This document shows positions 8,667 to 17,853 of a DNA stretch of 64,000 bases, piece by piece. The notes below the pieces were generated by a model. The model searched no databases. It worked only from the letters and a program-made list of their open reading frames with translations, and was not told the DNA's origin. The first letter of the stretch is position 1. Each line of letters starts with the position of its first letter. This stretch comes from Syntrophotalea carbinolica DSM 2380 (GTDB lineage Bacteria > Desulfobacterota > Desulfuromonadia > Desulfuromonadales > Syntrophotaleaceae): contig NC_007498.2 in the NCBI RefSeq assembly GCF_000012885.1, forward strand, positions 2,666,001 to 2,730,000. Reading direction: 5' to 3'. Both the position numbers and the translations under genes were made by a program.

Positions 8667-9092
8667 TTACGGTTCATCGTCAACCGACACAATAGAAAAC
8701 AAGTTCATCACCTCATCATGAATCGTGCAGGGTCGTCCCGTTTTGGCGCTCACGTACACCCATTTCGTTTCCGCCTGGGCTAAAACCTTCTGATCGCGCG
8801 TGCGCAACCACTTGTATTTGCGCAATGAACTGGACCGTTTGAGGTCAGAAACCCAGGTGAGCAAATCGATCCGATCGCCGGCGAAGGCCGGACTGCGATA
8901 CTCGATATAGTGAGAGCGGGCGACCCAGAGGGTGCCGAGTTTCCGGTACAGGTCGCTGTTGCATCCCAGAGCGTTGGAATGCTCAAGCGCGACGTCTTGC
9001 ATCCACTGGACATAGACCACGTTGTTGACGTGGCCATTTTCGTCAAGAGCCTCTTCGGGCACGGTGAATTGATGATGAAAGATTTTCAGCAT
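8667..9092 (-). CDS. Acyl-CoA thioesterase, 4-hydroxybenzoyl-CoA thioesterase (YbgC/FadM) family
   Basis: A 141-residue single hotdog-fold protein. The family signature with the catalytic Asp is DENGHVNNVVYVQWMQDVA near residue 17, followed by SHYIEYRSPAFAGDRI and ETKWVYVSAKTGRP. Such enzymes hydrolyse short or aromatic acyl-CoA thioesters in the cytoplasm. The specific acyl substrate cannot be inferred, and the neighbours (cupin, glycosyltransferase-like protein) give no pathway clue. The start at 9092 puts the hotdog core at the usual distance from the N-terminus; the ribosome-binding site (CAGAGA) is weak. Confidence 0.85.
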   Translation of the reverse strand: MLKIFHHQFTVPEEALDENGHVNNVVYVQWMQDVALEHSNALGCNSDLYRKLGTLWVARSHYIEYRSPAFAGDRIDLLTWVSDLKRSSSLRKYKWLRTRDQKVLAQAETKWVYVSAKTGRPCTIHDEVMNLFSIVSVDDEP

Positions 9093-9208
9093 TCTCTGAG
9101 CTTTCTTTGTATGTGGCCACGACAAGAAAGGTACAACCTCCCCAACCCACTCGGTCAAAAAACTCGAGCTCCAAATTTGGGGAAAAGCATGGATGCGGAC
9201 ATTTACAC

Positions 9209-9988
9209 TCAGCTGCTGTCCGCTGGTCGTTTGACGGGATGGTACAGTTTATTCCATCTCCAGCCCGGTCTGGTGAAGGATGGCCGGAATCGCATGGTTC
9301 CTTTTTTCAACCGACCTCGACGACTCTCCGGGCTATCGATATAAAACCTGTTCCTATCGCCTTTTTTCACAAAAGAGCCCGTTCCCCCGATATCCTGCAA
9401 CTGGTAACCGTTATGAAAAAGCAGGGTGGGCACCAGCTCTTCATAATGTCCGGTCCACTGCTCCCGATGCATGCGATCGATAAAATCCAAAGCGTTAGCT
9501 GAGATGCGATAGATAGGATTGAAGCTCCGATACCTCTGCTGCAAAGGGATCTCTTTGTCCGGATGCCGCAGTTTCCACCAACACCAGTCCGGCTCTTCAT
9601 GATAGTTACGGATATGGCAGGTCAAAAGGTCGGCCTGGCTCGCTTGATAGTATGTGAAAAACTTTTCCCAGTTGCCGCGAAAACGCACATCGTATTCAAT
9701 GACCCAATAGAAAGCGTACTCGGGATATTGGCGTCTGAAAGCCATGACCGGAAAATGGCCACTGCCGGGAACGATGGTTTCGCTGAGCATCGGAAAACCG
9801 ATTTCTTCAAGATCCCGGTCCGTAAACTTGTGAATATTGCCGGTGAACGATGGCTGCTTGTGCCCATGACAATGAAACAGCATGAACACCTCGCTACCTT
9901 CGGGGACCGCTTTCTTTATTCTGGAAAGCTCGGCATTACTTTGCCTATCCGTCAAATGCGTTAAAAACAAGAAGACCTGTTTCGGCAT
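9209..9988 (-). CDS. Glycosyltransferase-like protein of unknown specificity
   Basis: A 259-residue soluble protein. The N-terminal half has an alternating hydrophobic pattern ending in FYWVIEYDVRFRGNWEKFF, which looks like the DxD-type sugar-nucleotide site of an A-fold glycosyltransferase (compare DUF3405-like proteins). The C-terminal part is rich in aromatic and basic residues. There is no signal peptide or membrane helix. No polysaccharide or glycan gene cluster surrounds it. The family call is tentative. Confidence 0.55.
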   Translation of the reverse strand: MPKQVFLFLTHLTDRQSNAELSRIKKAVPEGSEVFMLFHCHGHKQPSFTGNIHKFTDRDLEEIGFPMLSETIVPGSGHFPVMAFRRQYPEYAFYWVIEYDVRFRGNWEKFFTYYQASQADLLTCHIRNYHEEPDWCWWKLRHPDKEIPLQQRYRSFNPIYRISANALDFIDRMHREQWTGHYEELVPTLLFHNGYQLQDIGGTGSFVKKGDRNRFYIDSPESRRGRLKKGTMRFRPSFTRPGWRWNKLYHPVKRPADSS

Positions 9989-10156
9989 ACCTATATCTCT
10001 GATTCATTTGGTGAGCGGCGCTTTGAAGTCATCGCCCAAGTGGGTAATATCATAATTTCAGCAACCGTGCGGGGCCTGACAACGATCCAAGATTCAACTA
10101 ATAAGTACAAGCAAACAAAGGCTTTTGTCAAACCTTCCCATATCGGATTCGACCTT

Positions 10157-10300
10157 CACCGGGCGGGGACGCCCCCGCAGTCTTGAACGAAAGCAAAGGC
10201 CTTAACTTCGCCGACCCGGCCGGCAGACGAAACAAGCGGAATACTGAGCGCAGCGCATCTCGTAGGCCCCCAAAGTACGGAGGAGGGGCGATTCAACGCC
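10157..10300. repeat. Diverged copy (C) of the interspersed GC-rich repeat
   Basis: The stretch from 10157 to about 10186 closely matches the terminal module shared by the two full repeat copies at 21.5 and 30.0 kb (GGGCGGGG, then CCCCGC and TCTTGA). After it comes a segment with GACGAAACAAGCGGAA and ACTGAGCGCAGCGCATCT that resembles the other end of those copies. The module order is swapped relative to the full copies, so this is either a rearranged element or two adjacent fragments. The rest of the 9989-10453 gap shows no gene. Confidence 0.6.
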
Positions 10301-10453
10301 TGTGTGTAGACTTGCCCGGCGATTCTGTGGAATACTGGTGGTTCGTCCTGCAAACGAAAACGACGTGAAACCATGGCGGGGGCACCATCCCCCTGTGCCC
10401 TGTTCATCACCCGTGGAGCCGCAAAGGCTGCCATATGTTGGGAGTACGTCAGT

Positions 10454-11692
10454 ATGGGAAAGCATATCATCGAAGAGGCAAGGCGCTGTCTGCAATGTAA
10501 AAAGCCTCTTTGTACAAAAGGGTGCCCAAACCAAACCGCCATTAGCGACATGGTCCGCCTGTTTCTCGACGGAAAGATGAAAGAAGCCGGCAAGATGCTG
10601 TTTGAGAACAACCCGCTGTCGGTCATCTGTTCCAGCATCTGTCCGCACGAGAATTTTTGCGAAGGGCATTGTGTGCTTGGCCGTAATGGCGCCCCCGTGC
10701 AAATCAGTGACATCGAGCACTACATCTCCAGCTACTACCTGGACCAGTATGTGCCGGAGAAACCGGCCCTTCGCCGTGACGGACGCATAGCCATTATCGG
10801 TTCCGGCCCATCCGGTCTCACCGTCGCCTTTATCCTTGCAGCCAACGGCTACGAGGTGACGATTTTTGAATCCAAGGACAAAATCGGCGGTGTCCTCCGA
10901 TACGGCATCCCCGATTTTCGTCTGCCCAAGGATCTGCTGGATAAATTGAAGAAACGGTTGCTGGCCCTGGGCGTCAAGTTTCGCCCCAATATGCTTGTCG
11001 GCCCCATCATCACCCTTGACGACCTGCTCAATGATGCCTACGCCGCCGTATTTATCGGCACCGGAGTGTGGAACCCTCGCCCGTTGCGCATTAAAGGCGA
11101 AACCCTCGGCCATGTGCACTACGCCATCAACTACCTCAAAAGCCCCGAAGCCTATGAACTCGGAAAAAAGGTCGCCGTCATCGGCGCAGGCAACGTCGCC
11201 ATGGATGCCGCCCGAACCGCCCTGCGCAACGGAGCGACCGAGGTGAGCATACTTTATCGTCGCGGAGAGGAAGCCATGTCCGCCACGCGGCATGATTACG
11301 ACTACGCCCGCATTGAAGGCGTTGCGTTTTCCTTTTTCCATGCCCCCGTGGAGATTACCGACAACGGCGTGCGGTGCGTGCGAACCGAGCTTGTGGAAAC
11401 CGAAGATGGCAAAACGAGCCTTCGTACCATCGAAGGGTCGGAACTGTTTGTTCAAGCCGATTCCGTCATTATTGCGGTGAGTCAGGCCCCCAGAAGTAAT
11501 CTCAAGGGCATCGAAATCGGCAAAAGCGGGCTGGTGATTACCGACGAGGTGGGCCGTACCACGCGCGAAGGCATTTTCGCGTCCGGCGATGTGGTAACCG
11601 GCGCAAAAACCGTTGCCGAGGCGGTGAGCTTCTCGAAACAGTCTGCGGCGGCGATTATGGAATATTTAGAGAACCGTCGAACTCAGGCATGA
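10454..11692 (+). CDS. NAD(P)-dependent Fe-S flavoprotein oxidoreductase (glutamate synthase small-subunit family)
   Basis: A 412-residue protein: an N-terminal cysteine-rich helical domain (CLQCKKPLCTKGCP, then CSSICPHENFCEGHC) of the type that binds two [4Fe-4S] clusters, an FAD-binding fold (IIGSGPSGLTVAF near residue 115), and an NAD(P) fold (VIGAGNVAMDAARTALR). The C-terminal FAD motif is FASGDVV. This layout is shared by GltD, NfnB-like and SudA-type electron-transfer flavoproteins. No glutamate synthase large subunit or partner subunit is adjacent, so it may serve another NAD(P)H-ferredoxin exchange. The frame is open 27 codons upstream, but homology begins at MGKHIIEEA and a GGGAG site fits the ATG at 10454. 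Confidence 0.88.
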   Translation: MGKHIIEEARRCLQCKKPLCTKGCPNQTAISDMVRLFLDGKMKEAGKMLFENNPLSVICSSICPHENFCEGHCVLGRNGAPVQISDIEHYISSYYLDQYVPEKPALRRDGRIAIIGSGPSGLTVAFILAANGYEVTIFESKDKIGGVLRYGIPDFRLPKDLLDKLKKRLLALGVKFRPNMLVGPIITLDDLLNDAYAAVFIGTGVWNPRPLRIKGETLGHVHYAINYLKSPEAYELGKKVAVIGAGNVAMDAARTALRNGATEVSILYRRGEEAMSATRHDYDYARIEGVAFSFFHAPVEITDNGVRCVRTELVETEDGKTSLRTIEGSELFVQADSVIIAVSQAPRSNLKGIEIGKSGLVITDEVGRTTREGIFASGDVVTGAKTVAEAVSFSKQSAAAIMEYLENRRTQA

Positions 11693-11713
11693 ATCTACTG
11701 CGAGAACGGTAAC

Positions 11714-11783
11714 GAGGCCCATATTAACGAAAATCCTTGCCCCGTTCTGCCTTCCCTGCCATTCATCAGGGGCCTCTTTTTTT
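11714..11783 (+). terminator. Probable intrinsic terminator after the Fe-S flavoprotein gene
   Basis: A 7-bp stem (GAGGCCC/GGGCCTC) closes a long loop and is followed by seven T residues at 11777-11783, twenty-odd bases downstream of the stop codon. The loop is long, so the strength is uncertain. Confidence 0.45.
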
Positions 11784-12339
11784 GCCGATAGAGAAGTAAA
11801 GCCAAACCCAAAAATAAAAAGAAAGCTCATTGACTGCAAAAATTTAAAGTTTAACTTGGCCCGACTACGCTCCCTTCGAAAACAGCCATCCCGTAAAACA
11901 CATCCATTCCATTCCTCTACATAAGTCAAGCCAAGACTTGCCCCTTTCCCTATTCCTTCTGTTGCGAAAAATAGCCGACATGTGGCATGCCCCACAAGCG
12001 GGACATGATTTTCATCTGATGCCACAGTTTGTGTACGAGTCCTAACGAGGCCTTTTATCAGAAGTTACCATCCGGATTCTTTTCACGCCAACGCCCCTAA
12101 ATAAGCAGGCTTGCTATCTAGCATTATTTTTTGGGAATTTTCACACACCTATCATTCTGCTCAGGAAATAAACATAAACAGGCTGCTAAAACATCACTTA
12201 ACAGGTGAATTGGAACAACTGACATAATGTTTTCGGCATAACTGTTGCGTTATTCAAATCCGAGATCTTTTGCATGTTGTATTTTGTCTTGCTGACGCGC
12301 CAAAGCTGTCCTTTCGCTTAAATTACCGAGGAATTAACC
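11784..12339. other. AT-rich non-coding interval upstream of GGDEF gene
   Basis: About 550 bases with no convincing reading frame, RNA gene or repeat. It is more AT-rich than the flanking genes and ends in the CGAGGAA ribosome-binding site of the next gene. I looked for a GEMM-type riboswitch here and saw none. Confidence 0.4.
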
Positions 12340-13929
12340 ATGTATCATCGGTTACTCAATATCTTTATTGTTTCACAGGATTCTCAAATTGAAACGCTTC
12401 TCCAAGGGGTGCAACCCGAGGAAAGGTTTTCCCATCGGTTTCTTTGCTCACCCAATATTGATGAAACCGACTTGAACGACTATGCGATCATTGTCCTCGA
12501 TTTTCAAACCGTTGCAGCAGAATCCCTGGAGCCTATTAAGTCAATCAAAGCAGACCGGGTTGTCGTGATAGGTTGCTTTACTTCCGATAGCTTTCCTGTT
12601 CTGGCAGAGAATTACCACCTCTTTGACCAGGTCTGGGTCAAGCCTTTTGCCGAAGATAAAGTCCAGGCCTCCTTCGCCGGGATTTTAAGGCATCTCAAAG
12701 AACGGGACGAGACCATCCTTGGCCAAAAATATCTGGATACCCTGATAGACAGTCTGCCCGATCTGATTTGGTTCAAAGATGCACGGGGGGCCCACCTGAA
12801 AGTCAACGACAGTTTCTGCCGTACCGTCAATAAGACCAAGGCTCAGATAGAAGGCCGCGGGCATTATTACATCTGGGATCTTGAACCTGATGAATACGCC
12901 CAGGGGGAATATATTTGCCTGGAGTCTGAAGAGATTGTCCTCAACAAGAAGGAAACCTGCCTGTTTGATGAAACGGTGAAATGCGGCGATGAACTTCGAA
13001 AGTTCAAAACCTATAAATCACCGATCTTTGACACCGATGGCGAGGTTATCGGCACGGTTGGGTTCGCCCACGATGTGACCGACCTGCAGAACTTGCTGAT
13101 CGAGTTGAATATTTTGATTGAGGGGCTGCCTTTTGCCGTCATGGTGACCGACAAAGACAGGAATATTACGAGTGTCAACCAAAAATGTATCGACATCTTC
13201 TCTCTTGATCGCACCGAGTTTGTCGGCGAAAAAGTCGATTTTTTGATCGATGAATCCAAATCATTCACTCGCAGTAAAAAATGGATTATCGAAAAAGAAA
13301 AAGAAGGGACGTTGCTCCTTTCAAAGAATAAAGTTCTGAAAATCCATGATGAAAAGCTACTGGATACTTTTGGCGTACTGGCCGGTCATGTGTACCTTTT
13401 TGTGGATATTACTCTTGAGCACCAATACAAAAACAAACTGCTAATCGATGCCCACACCGATTATTTGACCAAATTGAATAACAGGCGCAGTCTTCAGGAT
13501 TTTATGCGGAAAACCCCTTGTCAACCGGGTACGGCACTGTTGCTCGTGGATCTCGATAACTTCAAGGAAGTCAATGATGAGCATGGTCACGACGAAGGAG
13601 ACAGAGTGCTGATCGCCTTTTCCGACTTGCTGCAGCAGCTGTTTCCCGCTGAAAATCTCTTTCGGCTTGGCGGCGATGAGTTTGCCATCATTATTCCTCA
13701 GGTGAAAGGTGCGGACAGGCCGGAACAGTGCGCCGAGCAACTGCTGACAGGATTTGGAGATAAAGTTGCCCGGAAGTTCCCGCATACCAAAATTTCTGTC
13801 AGTATCGGGATTGCCATGGATGTCGATGATGGGGACTTCGGAGAATTGTTCAAAAAAGCGGATATGGCGCTGTATGACTCAAAAAAAGCGGGAAAAAGTG
13901 CCTTCACCCTTGGAGCAAATAGCCTGTGA
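12340..13929 (+). CDS. Receiver-PAS-PAS-GGDEF protein, probable diguanylate cyclase
   Basis: A 529-residue soluble protein. The first ~120 residues form a CheY-like receiver with a plausible phospho-Asp (IIVLDF) and the conserved Lys-Pro (WVKPF), but a reduced acidic pocket. Two PAS domains follow (one with DLIWFKDARGAHLKVNDSF, one with LPFAVMVTDKDRNITSVNQ). The C-terminal GGDEF domain has an intact active site (RLGGDEF) and substrate segment DLDNFKEVNDEHGHDEGD with the normal guanine-contacting Asp. There is no RxxD inhibitory site. It should make c-di-GMP in response to phosphorylation or a PAS ligand. A second GGDEF gene follows on the same strand 137 bases later. Confidence 0.9.
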   Translation: MYHRLLNIFIVSQDSQIETLLQGVQPEERFSHRFLCSPNIDETDLNDYAIIVLDFQTVAAESLEPIKSIKADRVVVIGCFTSDSFPVLAENYHLFDQVWVKPFAEDKVQASFAGILRHLKERDETILGQKYLDTLIDSLPDLIWFKDARGAHLKVNDSFCRTVNKTKAQIEGRGHYYIWDLEPDEYAQGEYICLESEEIVLNKKETCLFDETVKCGDELRKFKTYKSPIFDTDGEVIGTVGFAHDVTDLQNLLIELNILIEGLPFAVMVTDKDRNITSVNQKCIDIFSLDRTEFVGEKVDFLIDESKSFTRSKKWIIEKEKEGTLLLSKNKVLKIHDEKLLDTFGVLAGHVYLFVDITLEHQYKNKLLIDAHTDYLTKLNNRRSLQDFMRKTPCQPGTALLLVDLDNFKEVNDEHGHDEGDRVLIAFSDLLQQLFPAENLFRLGGDEFAIIIPQVKGADRPEQCAEQLLTGFGDKVARKFPHTKISVSIGIAMDVDDGDFGELFKKADMALYDSKKAGKSAFTLGANSL

Positions 13930-14065
13930 TTCGCTGTCTGCCTTTTTGCTGAGACTTCCTCGATGAGCAAAAAATTCCGAGAAACGGCCCCAGGGCCATA
14001 CGTTCCTTGCCACAAGGCAAGGTTCAGCCTAACGCCTTAAGAATTAAGCATAAATTTACCTGACA

Positions 14066-15334
14066 ATGAAACAATCGAAACGCGGGAAAACTATAAAAGC
14101 GGGCAGAATAGGCAAACGGCTACTCATTGCCATTATCCTATTCAGTTCCGTAATCACGCTCTTCACTTCGGCGATTCAACTTTATATCGACTTCAATGAC
14201 GACCTCGAACACATCCATATTCAGTTCGATCAAATCGAAAAACTGCATCTCAAGCCGTTAGCTGAAAACGTCTGGAGTTTTTACGATGAGATGATTATGG
14301 TCCAACTCCAGGCGTGGGTGGAACTTCCTGCAATCGAATACCTGGAAGTTAGCGTTGAAAATCACCGGGGCTGGAAGGCCGGCACCATTCCCCATGGTAA
14401 AACCATAGAGAAAAGCTTTAAACTGATCCATTCATCCCCCCACAGGCAAATCGATGTCGGCACCCTCCGGGTTATCGCCAGTCTGGATGAAACCTACCAT
14501 TCCCTGATTAGGAAATGGGGAGTTATTCTGTCCACCAACATAATCAAAATATTCCTGGTGGCGTCGTTTATATTTTTCCTGTTTCATTTCCAGGTCACCC
14601 GGCATTTGCTCCACATTGCCAGTTTCACCAACGATTTGGACGTCAACAAATCCTTCATCCCGTTAAAACTGTCCAGAAAAGACCATCCAAACCGTGAGGA
14701 CGAACTGGATAAGATTGTCCGGGCCATCAACAATCGGACCCAAACCCTGAAAAGCAATCAGGATTATCTTGAAGACAGAATCGCCGAACGCACCAAAGAA
14801 CTGGAAACGCAGAAGAAAATCGCTGAAAACCTGGCACGCCTTGACCCGCTCACAGGCTTGAGTAACCGCCGGGCCTTTTTCGAATACGGGCTGCTGTTGG
14901 AAAATCAAATTGCACGCCACCATCACCATTTTTCGATCATCATGTTGGACATCGACCATTTCAAAAAAATAAACGACTGCTATGGCCATGAGATGGGGGA
15001 CGAGGCCCTGAAAACCCTGGCCGAACACCTGAATGCCATTGTGCGCTCATCGGACATACTGGGGCGTCTGGGCGGGGAGGAGTTCGCGATCATCATGCCC
15101 CATGCCAGCTCAGAAGAGGCCGCCATAATGTCCGAAAGGCTTAAAACGGCCATTTCCAAGATTGTTCTGTCCGATAATGAACAAAGAATTCGGTTTACGG
15201 TCAGTTTTGGCATTGCCGAATGCAATGAAAAGATCACCTCTTTTCAGCAAGTCCTGAACAATGCCGACAAGGCCTTGTATCAAGCCAAAAATGAAGGCCG
15301 CAACACTTTTCGGATATATCAGGGCGAATGTTAG
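14066..15334 (+). CDS. Membrane-bound diguanylate cyclase (GGEEF)
   Basis: A 422-residue inner-membrane protein: TM1 near residues 17-38, a periplasmic domain to about 150, TM2 near 155-178, a HAMP-like/coiled-coil linker (EDRIAERTKELETQKK), and a GGDEF domain. The active site is GRLGGEEF, the substrate segment DIDHFKKINDCYGHEMGDE carries the usual Asp, and RSSD five residues before the motif is a canonical inhibitory I-site. So this is a feedback-inhibited c-di-GMP synthase. The next gene encodes a periplasmic binding protein and begins a few dozen bases after this stop, so the periplasmic domain may read that protein. The ribosome-binding site is weak. Confidence 0.92.
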   Translation: MKQSKRGKTIKAGRIGKRLLIAIILFSSVITLFTSAIQLYIDFNDDLEHIHIQFDQIEKLHLKPLAENVWSFYDEMIMVQLQAWVELPAIEYLEVSVENHRGWKAGTIPHGKTIEKSFKLIHSSPHRQIDVGTLRVIASLDETYHSLIRKWGVILSTNIIKIFLVASFIFFLFHFQVTRHLLHIASFTNDLDVNKSFIPLKLSRKDHPNREDELDKIVRAINNRTQTLKSNQDYLEDRIAERTKELETQKKIAENLARLDPLTGLSNRRAFFEYGLLLENQIARHHHHFSIIMLDIDHFKKINDCYGHEMGDEALKTLAEHLNAIVRSSDILGRLGGEEFAIIMPHASSEEAAIMSERLKTAISKIVLSDNEQRIRFTVSFGIAECNEKITSFQQVLNNADKALYQAKNEGRNTFRIYQGEC

Positions 15335-15390
15335 CCATGAGCCATACGAAAGTTATGAAGATGGCAGATACGACAATTGCCGGGAGTATG

Positions 15391-16275
15391 ATGAATGCAG
15401 CCAATAAAAGACTCCTGGCGTGGATAAGGATCATGCTTTGCGTATGGTTGTTATTGCCTACAGTTTCTTTAGCATCGACCGTTGAAATCAAACTTCCCAT
15501 TACATCCCGGAATAATCAAAGGGATGATTTTCAGATCGGCATGCTGAAACTGCTTCTCGAAAAAGCAGCCGTCGACTACAACATTACCCTGGCACCGGAA
15601 GTCTACAGTCAGGCACGCATCATCCATGAGTTGAAAACCGGAAGTGGCAGAATCAACCTTTACTGGATGGGAACCTCCGATGAACTGGAAAAAGATCTGC
15701 GACCCATTCGTTTTCCGGTTTACCGGGGGCTTTTGGGGTACCGGATTTTTATCATCAACAAGCGGGACCAGATCCGATTCGATGCGGTAAAAAGCCTGGA
15801 GGACCTTCAAAATTTCATCGGTATCCAGGGAATCGGATGGACCGACATTGCCCTCTTGGAACATGCCGGCTTACGACAGCTCACCAGTCGATACGCAAAT
15901 ATTTTCAAAATGATCGACGCCGGTGACCGCGTGGACTACTTCTCGAGAGGGATTAGCGAAGGCTATGTGGAGGTCAAGTCCCGCCAAAACAACTACCCCG
16001 ACCTTGCCGTTGAAAAAAAACTCTTGCTTGTTTACCCGTTTGCCATGTTTTTTTTCACCAACAGAGAAAATACGGTCCTGGCCGAAATTCTGGAAAAGGG
16101 TTTTCACAAAGCCTACCGGGATGGAAGCTTTCATCAATTCTTCTATAACCACCCCCATATCAAGGAGATGTTCGAGCAAACCGATGTACCGAATCGTATT
16201 CGCATAGACATCCCCAATCCTTTCCTTCCCCCTAAAACAATGGCCATTCCCAAGCCATACTGGCACGGGTCATGA
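15391..16275 (+). CDS. Periplasmic solute-binding protein-like (SBP_bac_3-like)
   Basis: About 294 residues with a signal peptide ending near SLAS, then a fold resembling extracellular solute-binding family 3 (two lobes; LKTGSGRINLYWMG and a late FFFTNRENTVLAEILEKGF). No ABC transporter genes are adjacent; the upstream gene is a membrane diguanylate cyclase. Proteins of this kind often act as ligand sensors for a membrane signalling partner instead of feeding a transporter, and that is the likely role here. Several in-frame ATGs exist from 15328 on; the one at 15391 follows GGGAG and gives a normal signal peptide. Confidence 0.72.
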   Translation: MNAANKRLLAWIRIMLCVWLLLPTVSLASTVEIKLPITSRNNQRDDFQIGMLKLLLEKAAVDYNITLAPEVYSQARIIHELKTGSGRINLYWMGTSDELEKDLRPIRFPVYRGLLGYRIFIINKRDQIRFDAVKSLEDLQNFIGIQGIGWTDIALLEHAGLRQLTSRYANIFKMIDAGDRVDYFSRGISEGYVEVKSRQNNYPDLAVEKKLLLVYPFAMFFFTNRENTVLAEILEKGFHKAYRDGSFHQFFYNHPHIKEMFEQTDVPNRIRIDIPNPFLPPKTMAIPKPYWHGS

Positions 16276-16324
16276 TCTACACACCAATGGCTTGCCCCCT
16301 TTTCCCCTCCCTTTCCACAAAGAA

Positions 16325-16798
16325 TCAAGGAACCGCCTCCGGCAACAGCCGATGCACCAGACGATACGCTCCCCACATCAGCAGCGGCGCCACAACCAGC
16401 CACACCGCCATTCCGCGCAGGTTAACCTGCCAGAACAGTCGGGCGCACAGCAACGGATCGGCCGCAAGGGTTTGCCGCAACCGGGCCAGCACATCGGGCT
16501 GTCCCGGCGCCAGCAGATACTGCCCAGCCGTGAGAAACGGAAATAACAGGGCCATCTGCAAGGGATAGACGGCATAGTTGCCCGCTTGCACCGCGGCTAC
16601 AGGCAACCGCAGCGCAACGGCCAGCAGCAGGCAAATCAGGGTGGTACCCCACACCAGCGGCGCCAACCCCAGCGTGATCCCCAGCGCCAGCGCCCAGGCC
16701 AGACGACGGCGGGAATGCCCCTGCACCAACAGTCGCGCAAGGGTATTGCGCAAGGCCATCATTTTATGACGGAAATACAGGGCGTTAAATCCGATCAT
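16325..16798 (-). CDS. DUF2062 membrane protein
   Basis: Up to 157 residues with the DUF2062 pattern: a basic N-terminal stretch (RNTLARLLVQGHSRRRLAWALALG), a GLAPLVWGT turn, paired hydrophobic helices and a C-terminal membrane segment. The family has no established function. The gene overlaps the end of the Lgt-like gene by 14 bases, so it is the last gene of the psd operon. An internal ATG pair at 16762 is an alternative start; neither has a clear ribosome-binding site. Confidence 0.72.
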   Translation of the reverse strand: MIGFNALYFRHKMMALRNTLARLLVQGHSRRRLAWALALGITLGLAPLVWGTTLICLLLAVALRLPVAAVQAGNYAVYPLQMALLFPFLTAGQYLLAPGQPDVLARLRQTLAADPLLCARLFWQVNLRGMAVWLVVAPLLMWGAYRLVHRLLPEAVP

Positions 16799-17834
16799 GG
16801 TGAACGAAAAAGCTCATGCGCGCGCCGGTCACCTGACTGCGGCCCATGCAGATAAAAACAAGCAGCCACAAGCCCTGCAAGGCCAGCAACACGCCCGGAT
16901 GCCATAAACTATCCAATCCGGCGGCAATATCGGGCAGCGGAGCGGCGGAGCGGAACCATGCGGCCAGACCGATGGCGTAAGGCAGGATCAGCAAGCTGAG
17001 GATCTGGTAGACGGAAAGTCGCCCGCTGCCGCGCCAATCGGCGCGCAGGGTTTCCGACCAGGCGCGCCAGCCCTGGGTCACCAAGGCAGCGACCAGAAAT
17101 GCTGCAGCGAAATGACCCGCCAGAAACAGGCCGCTGGTCAGCAGTCCGGTGCCGCAATAGACCATGGCGGTCAGAGCCTGCACCGGTAGCACCGGCTGGT
17201 TCTCCAGCCCGTCGGCATAGGCGATCTTTTTGGTATCGCCGCTAAACCGAAAATGCCAGCGACTGAACAGGCGTTGCACCCACGGCCGGCATTGAGCCAG
17301 CGGCTTGCCGTAGCAGCAGCCGAAACTGATGCAGGCCAGACGCCCCAGCCCTTCCCCGAAAGCATATCCCGTAGCCAGGGCCGCCAGAGTGGGCAGCATC
17401 GGTAACGGCGCCCCCGCCCCTGCGGGCAATAGCCGGTTGACCGTAGCGATGATCCAGGGCGCCAGCATGAAACCTACACATGCCGCCGCGCCGACGGAAA
17501 AGGTGTGGGCTTTGCCTTCGATCAGGGCGGCGAGGCCCTTGGCCGCCGCCAGGCACACGATCAGCAGGGTGACCGCCAGCAACAGGCTCGCCTGATGGGA
17601 AACGCCGATGCCGCCGAGCAGACTGAGAACCAGCATCACCGAGGCCAGGCACGCGGTTGCGGTCAGCAAGCCGTACCAGGTCAGATTGTGCCCCCGCCAC
17701 TCGCCACTGACCACATCAAACCGCGGCACAGTGGCGGCAAACTGCCAGTGCCGGCCCGGCAGATAACGAAAACCCCAGAACAAAACCGCGCCGGTAGCCA
17801 GCGCCAGCATCGAAAGAAAAGACAGATTCGTCAT
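16785..17834 (-). CDS. Polytopic membrane protein related to prolipoprotein diacylglyceryl transferase (Lgt-like)
   Basis: A 349-residue protein with about eight membrane segments. The motif GRLACISFGCCYGKPL in the middle resembles the Gly-Arg plus GCCYG signature of Lgt-family proteins. The protein is longer than true Lgt (about 270-290) and I do not see the other Lgt signature regions, so it is probably a paralogous family with a different substrate. It is third in an operon: unknown 812-residue protein, psd, this gene, DUF2062. A lipid-headgroup or diacylglyceryl-transfer role would suit that context but is inference. The ATG at 17834 has GGGGGAG upstream. Confidence 0.65.
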   Translation of the reverse strand: MTNLSFLSMLALATGAVLFWGFRYLPGRHWQFAATVPRFDVVSGEWRGHNLTWYGLLTATACLASVMLVLSLLGGIGVSHQASLLLAVTLLIVCLAAAKGLAALIEGKAHTFSVGAAACVGFMLAPWIIATVNRLLPAGAGAPLPMLPTLAALATGYAFGEGLGRLACISFGCCYGKPLAQCRPWVQRLFSRWHFRFSGDTKKIAYADGLENQPVLPVQALTAMVYCGTGLLTSGLFLAGHFAAAFLVAALVTQGWRAWSETLRADWRGSGRLSVYQILSLLILPYAIGLAAWFRSAAPLPDIAAGLDSLWHPGVLLALQGLWLLVFICMGRSQVTGARMSFFVHHDRI

Positions 17835-17853
17835 CGACTCCCCCACTCGTAAG

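Noticed and set aside
10202-11455. 417-codon frame on the minus strand
   Set aside because: It lies opposite the Fe-S flavoprotein gene, which has clear cofactor motifs; no motif or ribosome-binding site on the minus strand.
11666-12025. 119-codon minus-strand frame after the flavoprotein gene
   Set aside because: It crosses the probable terminator, has no ribosome-binding site and no recognisable motif.
11784-12339. GEMM-type (c-di-GMP or cAG) riboswitch upstream of the GGDEF gene
   Set aside because: The conserved GEMM core segments were not found here or in the other long intergenic gaps.
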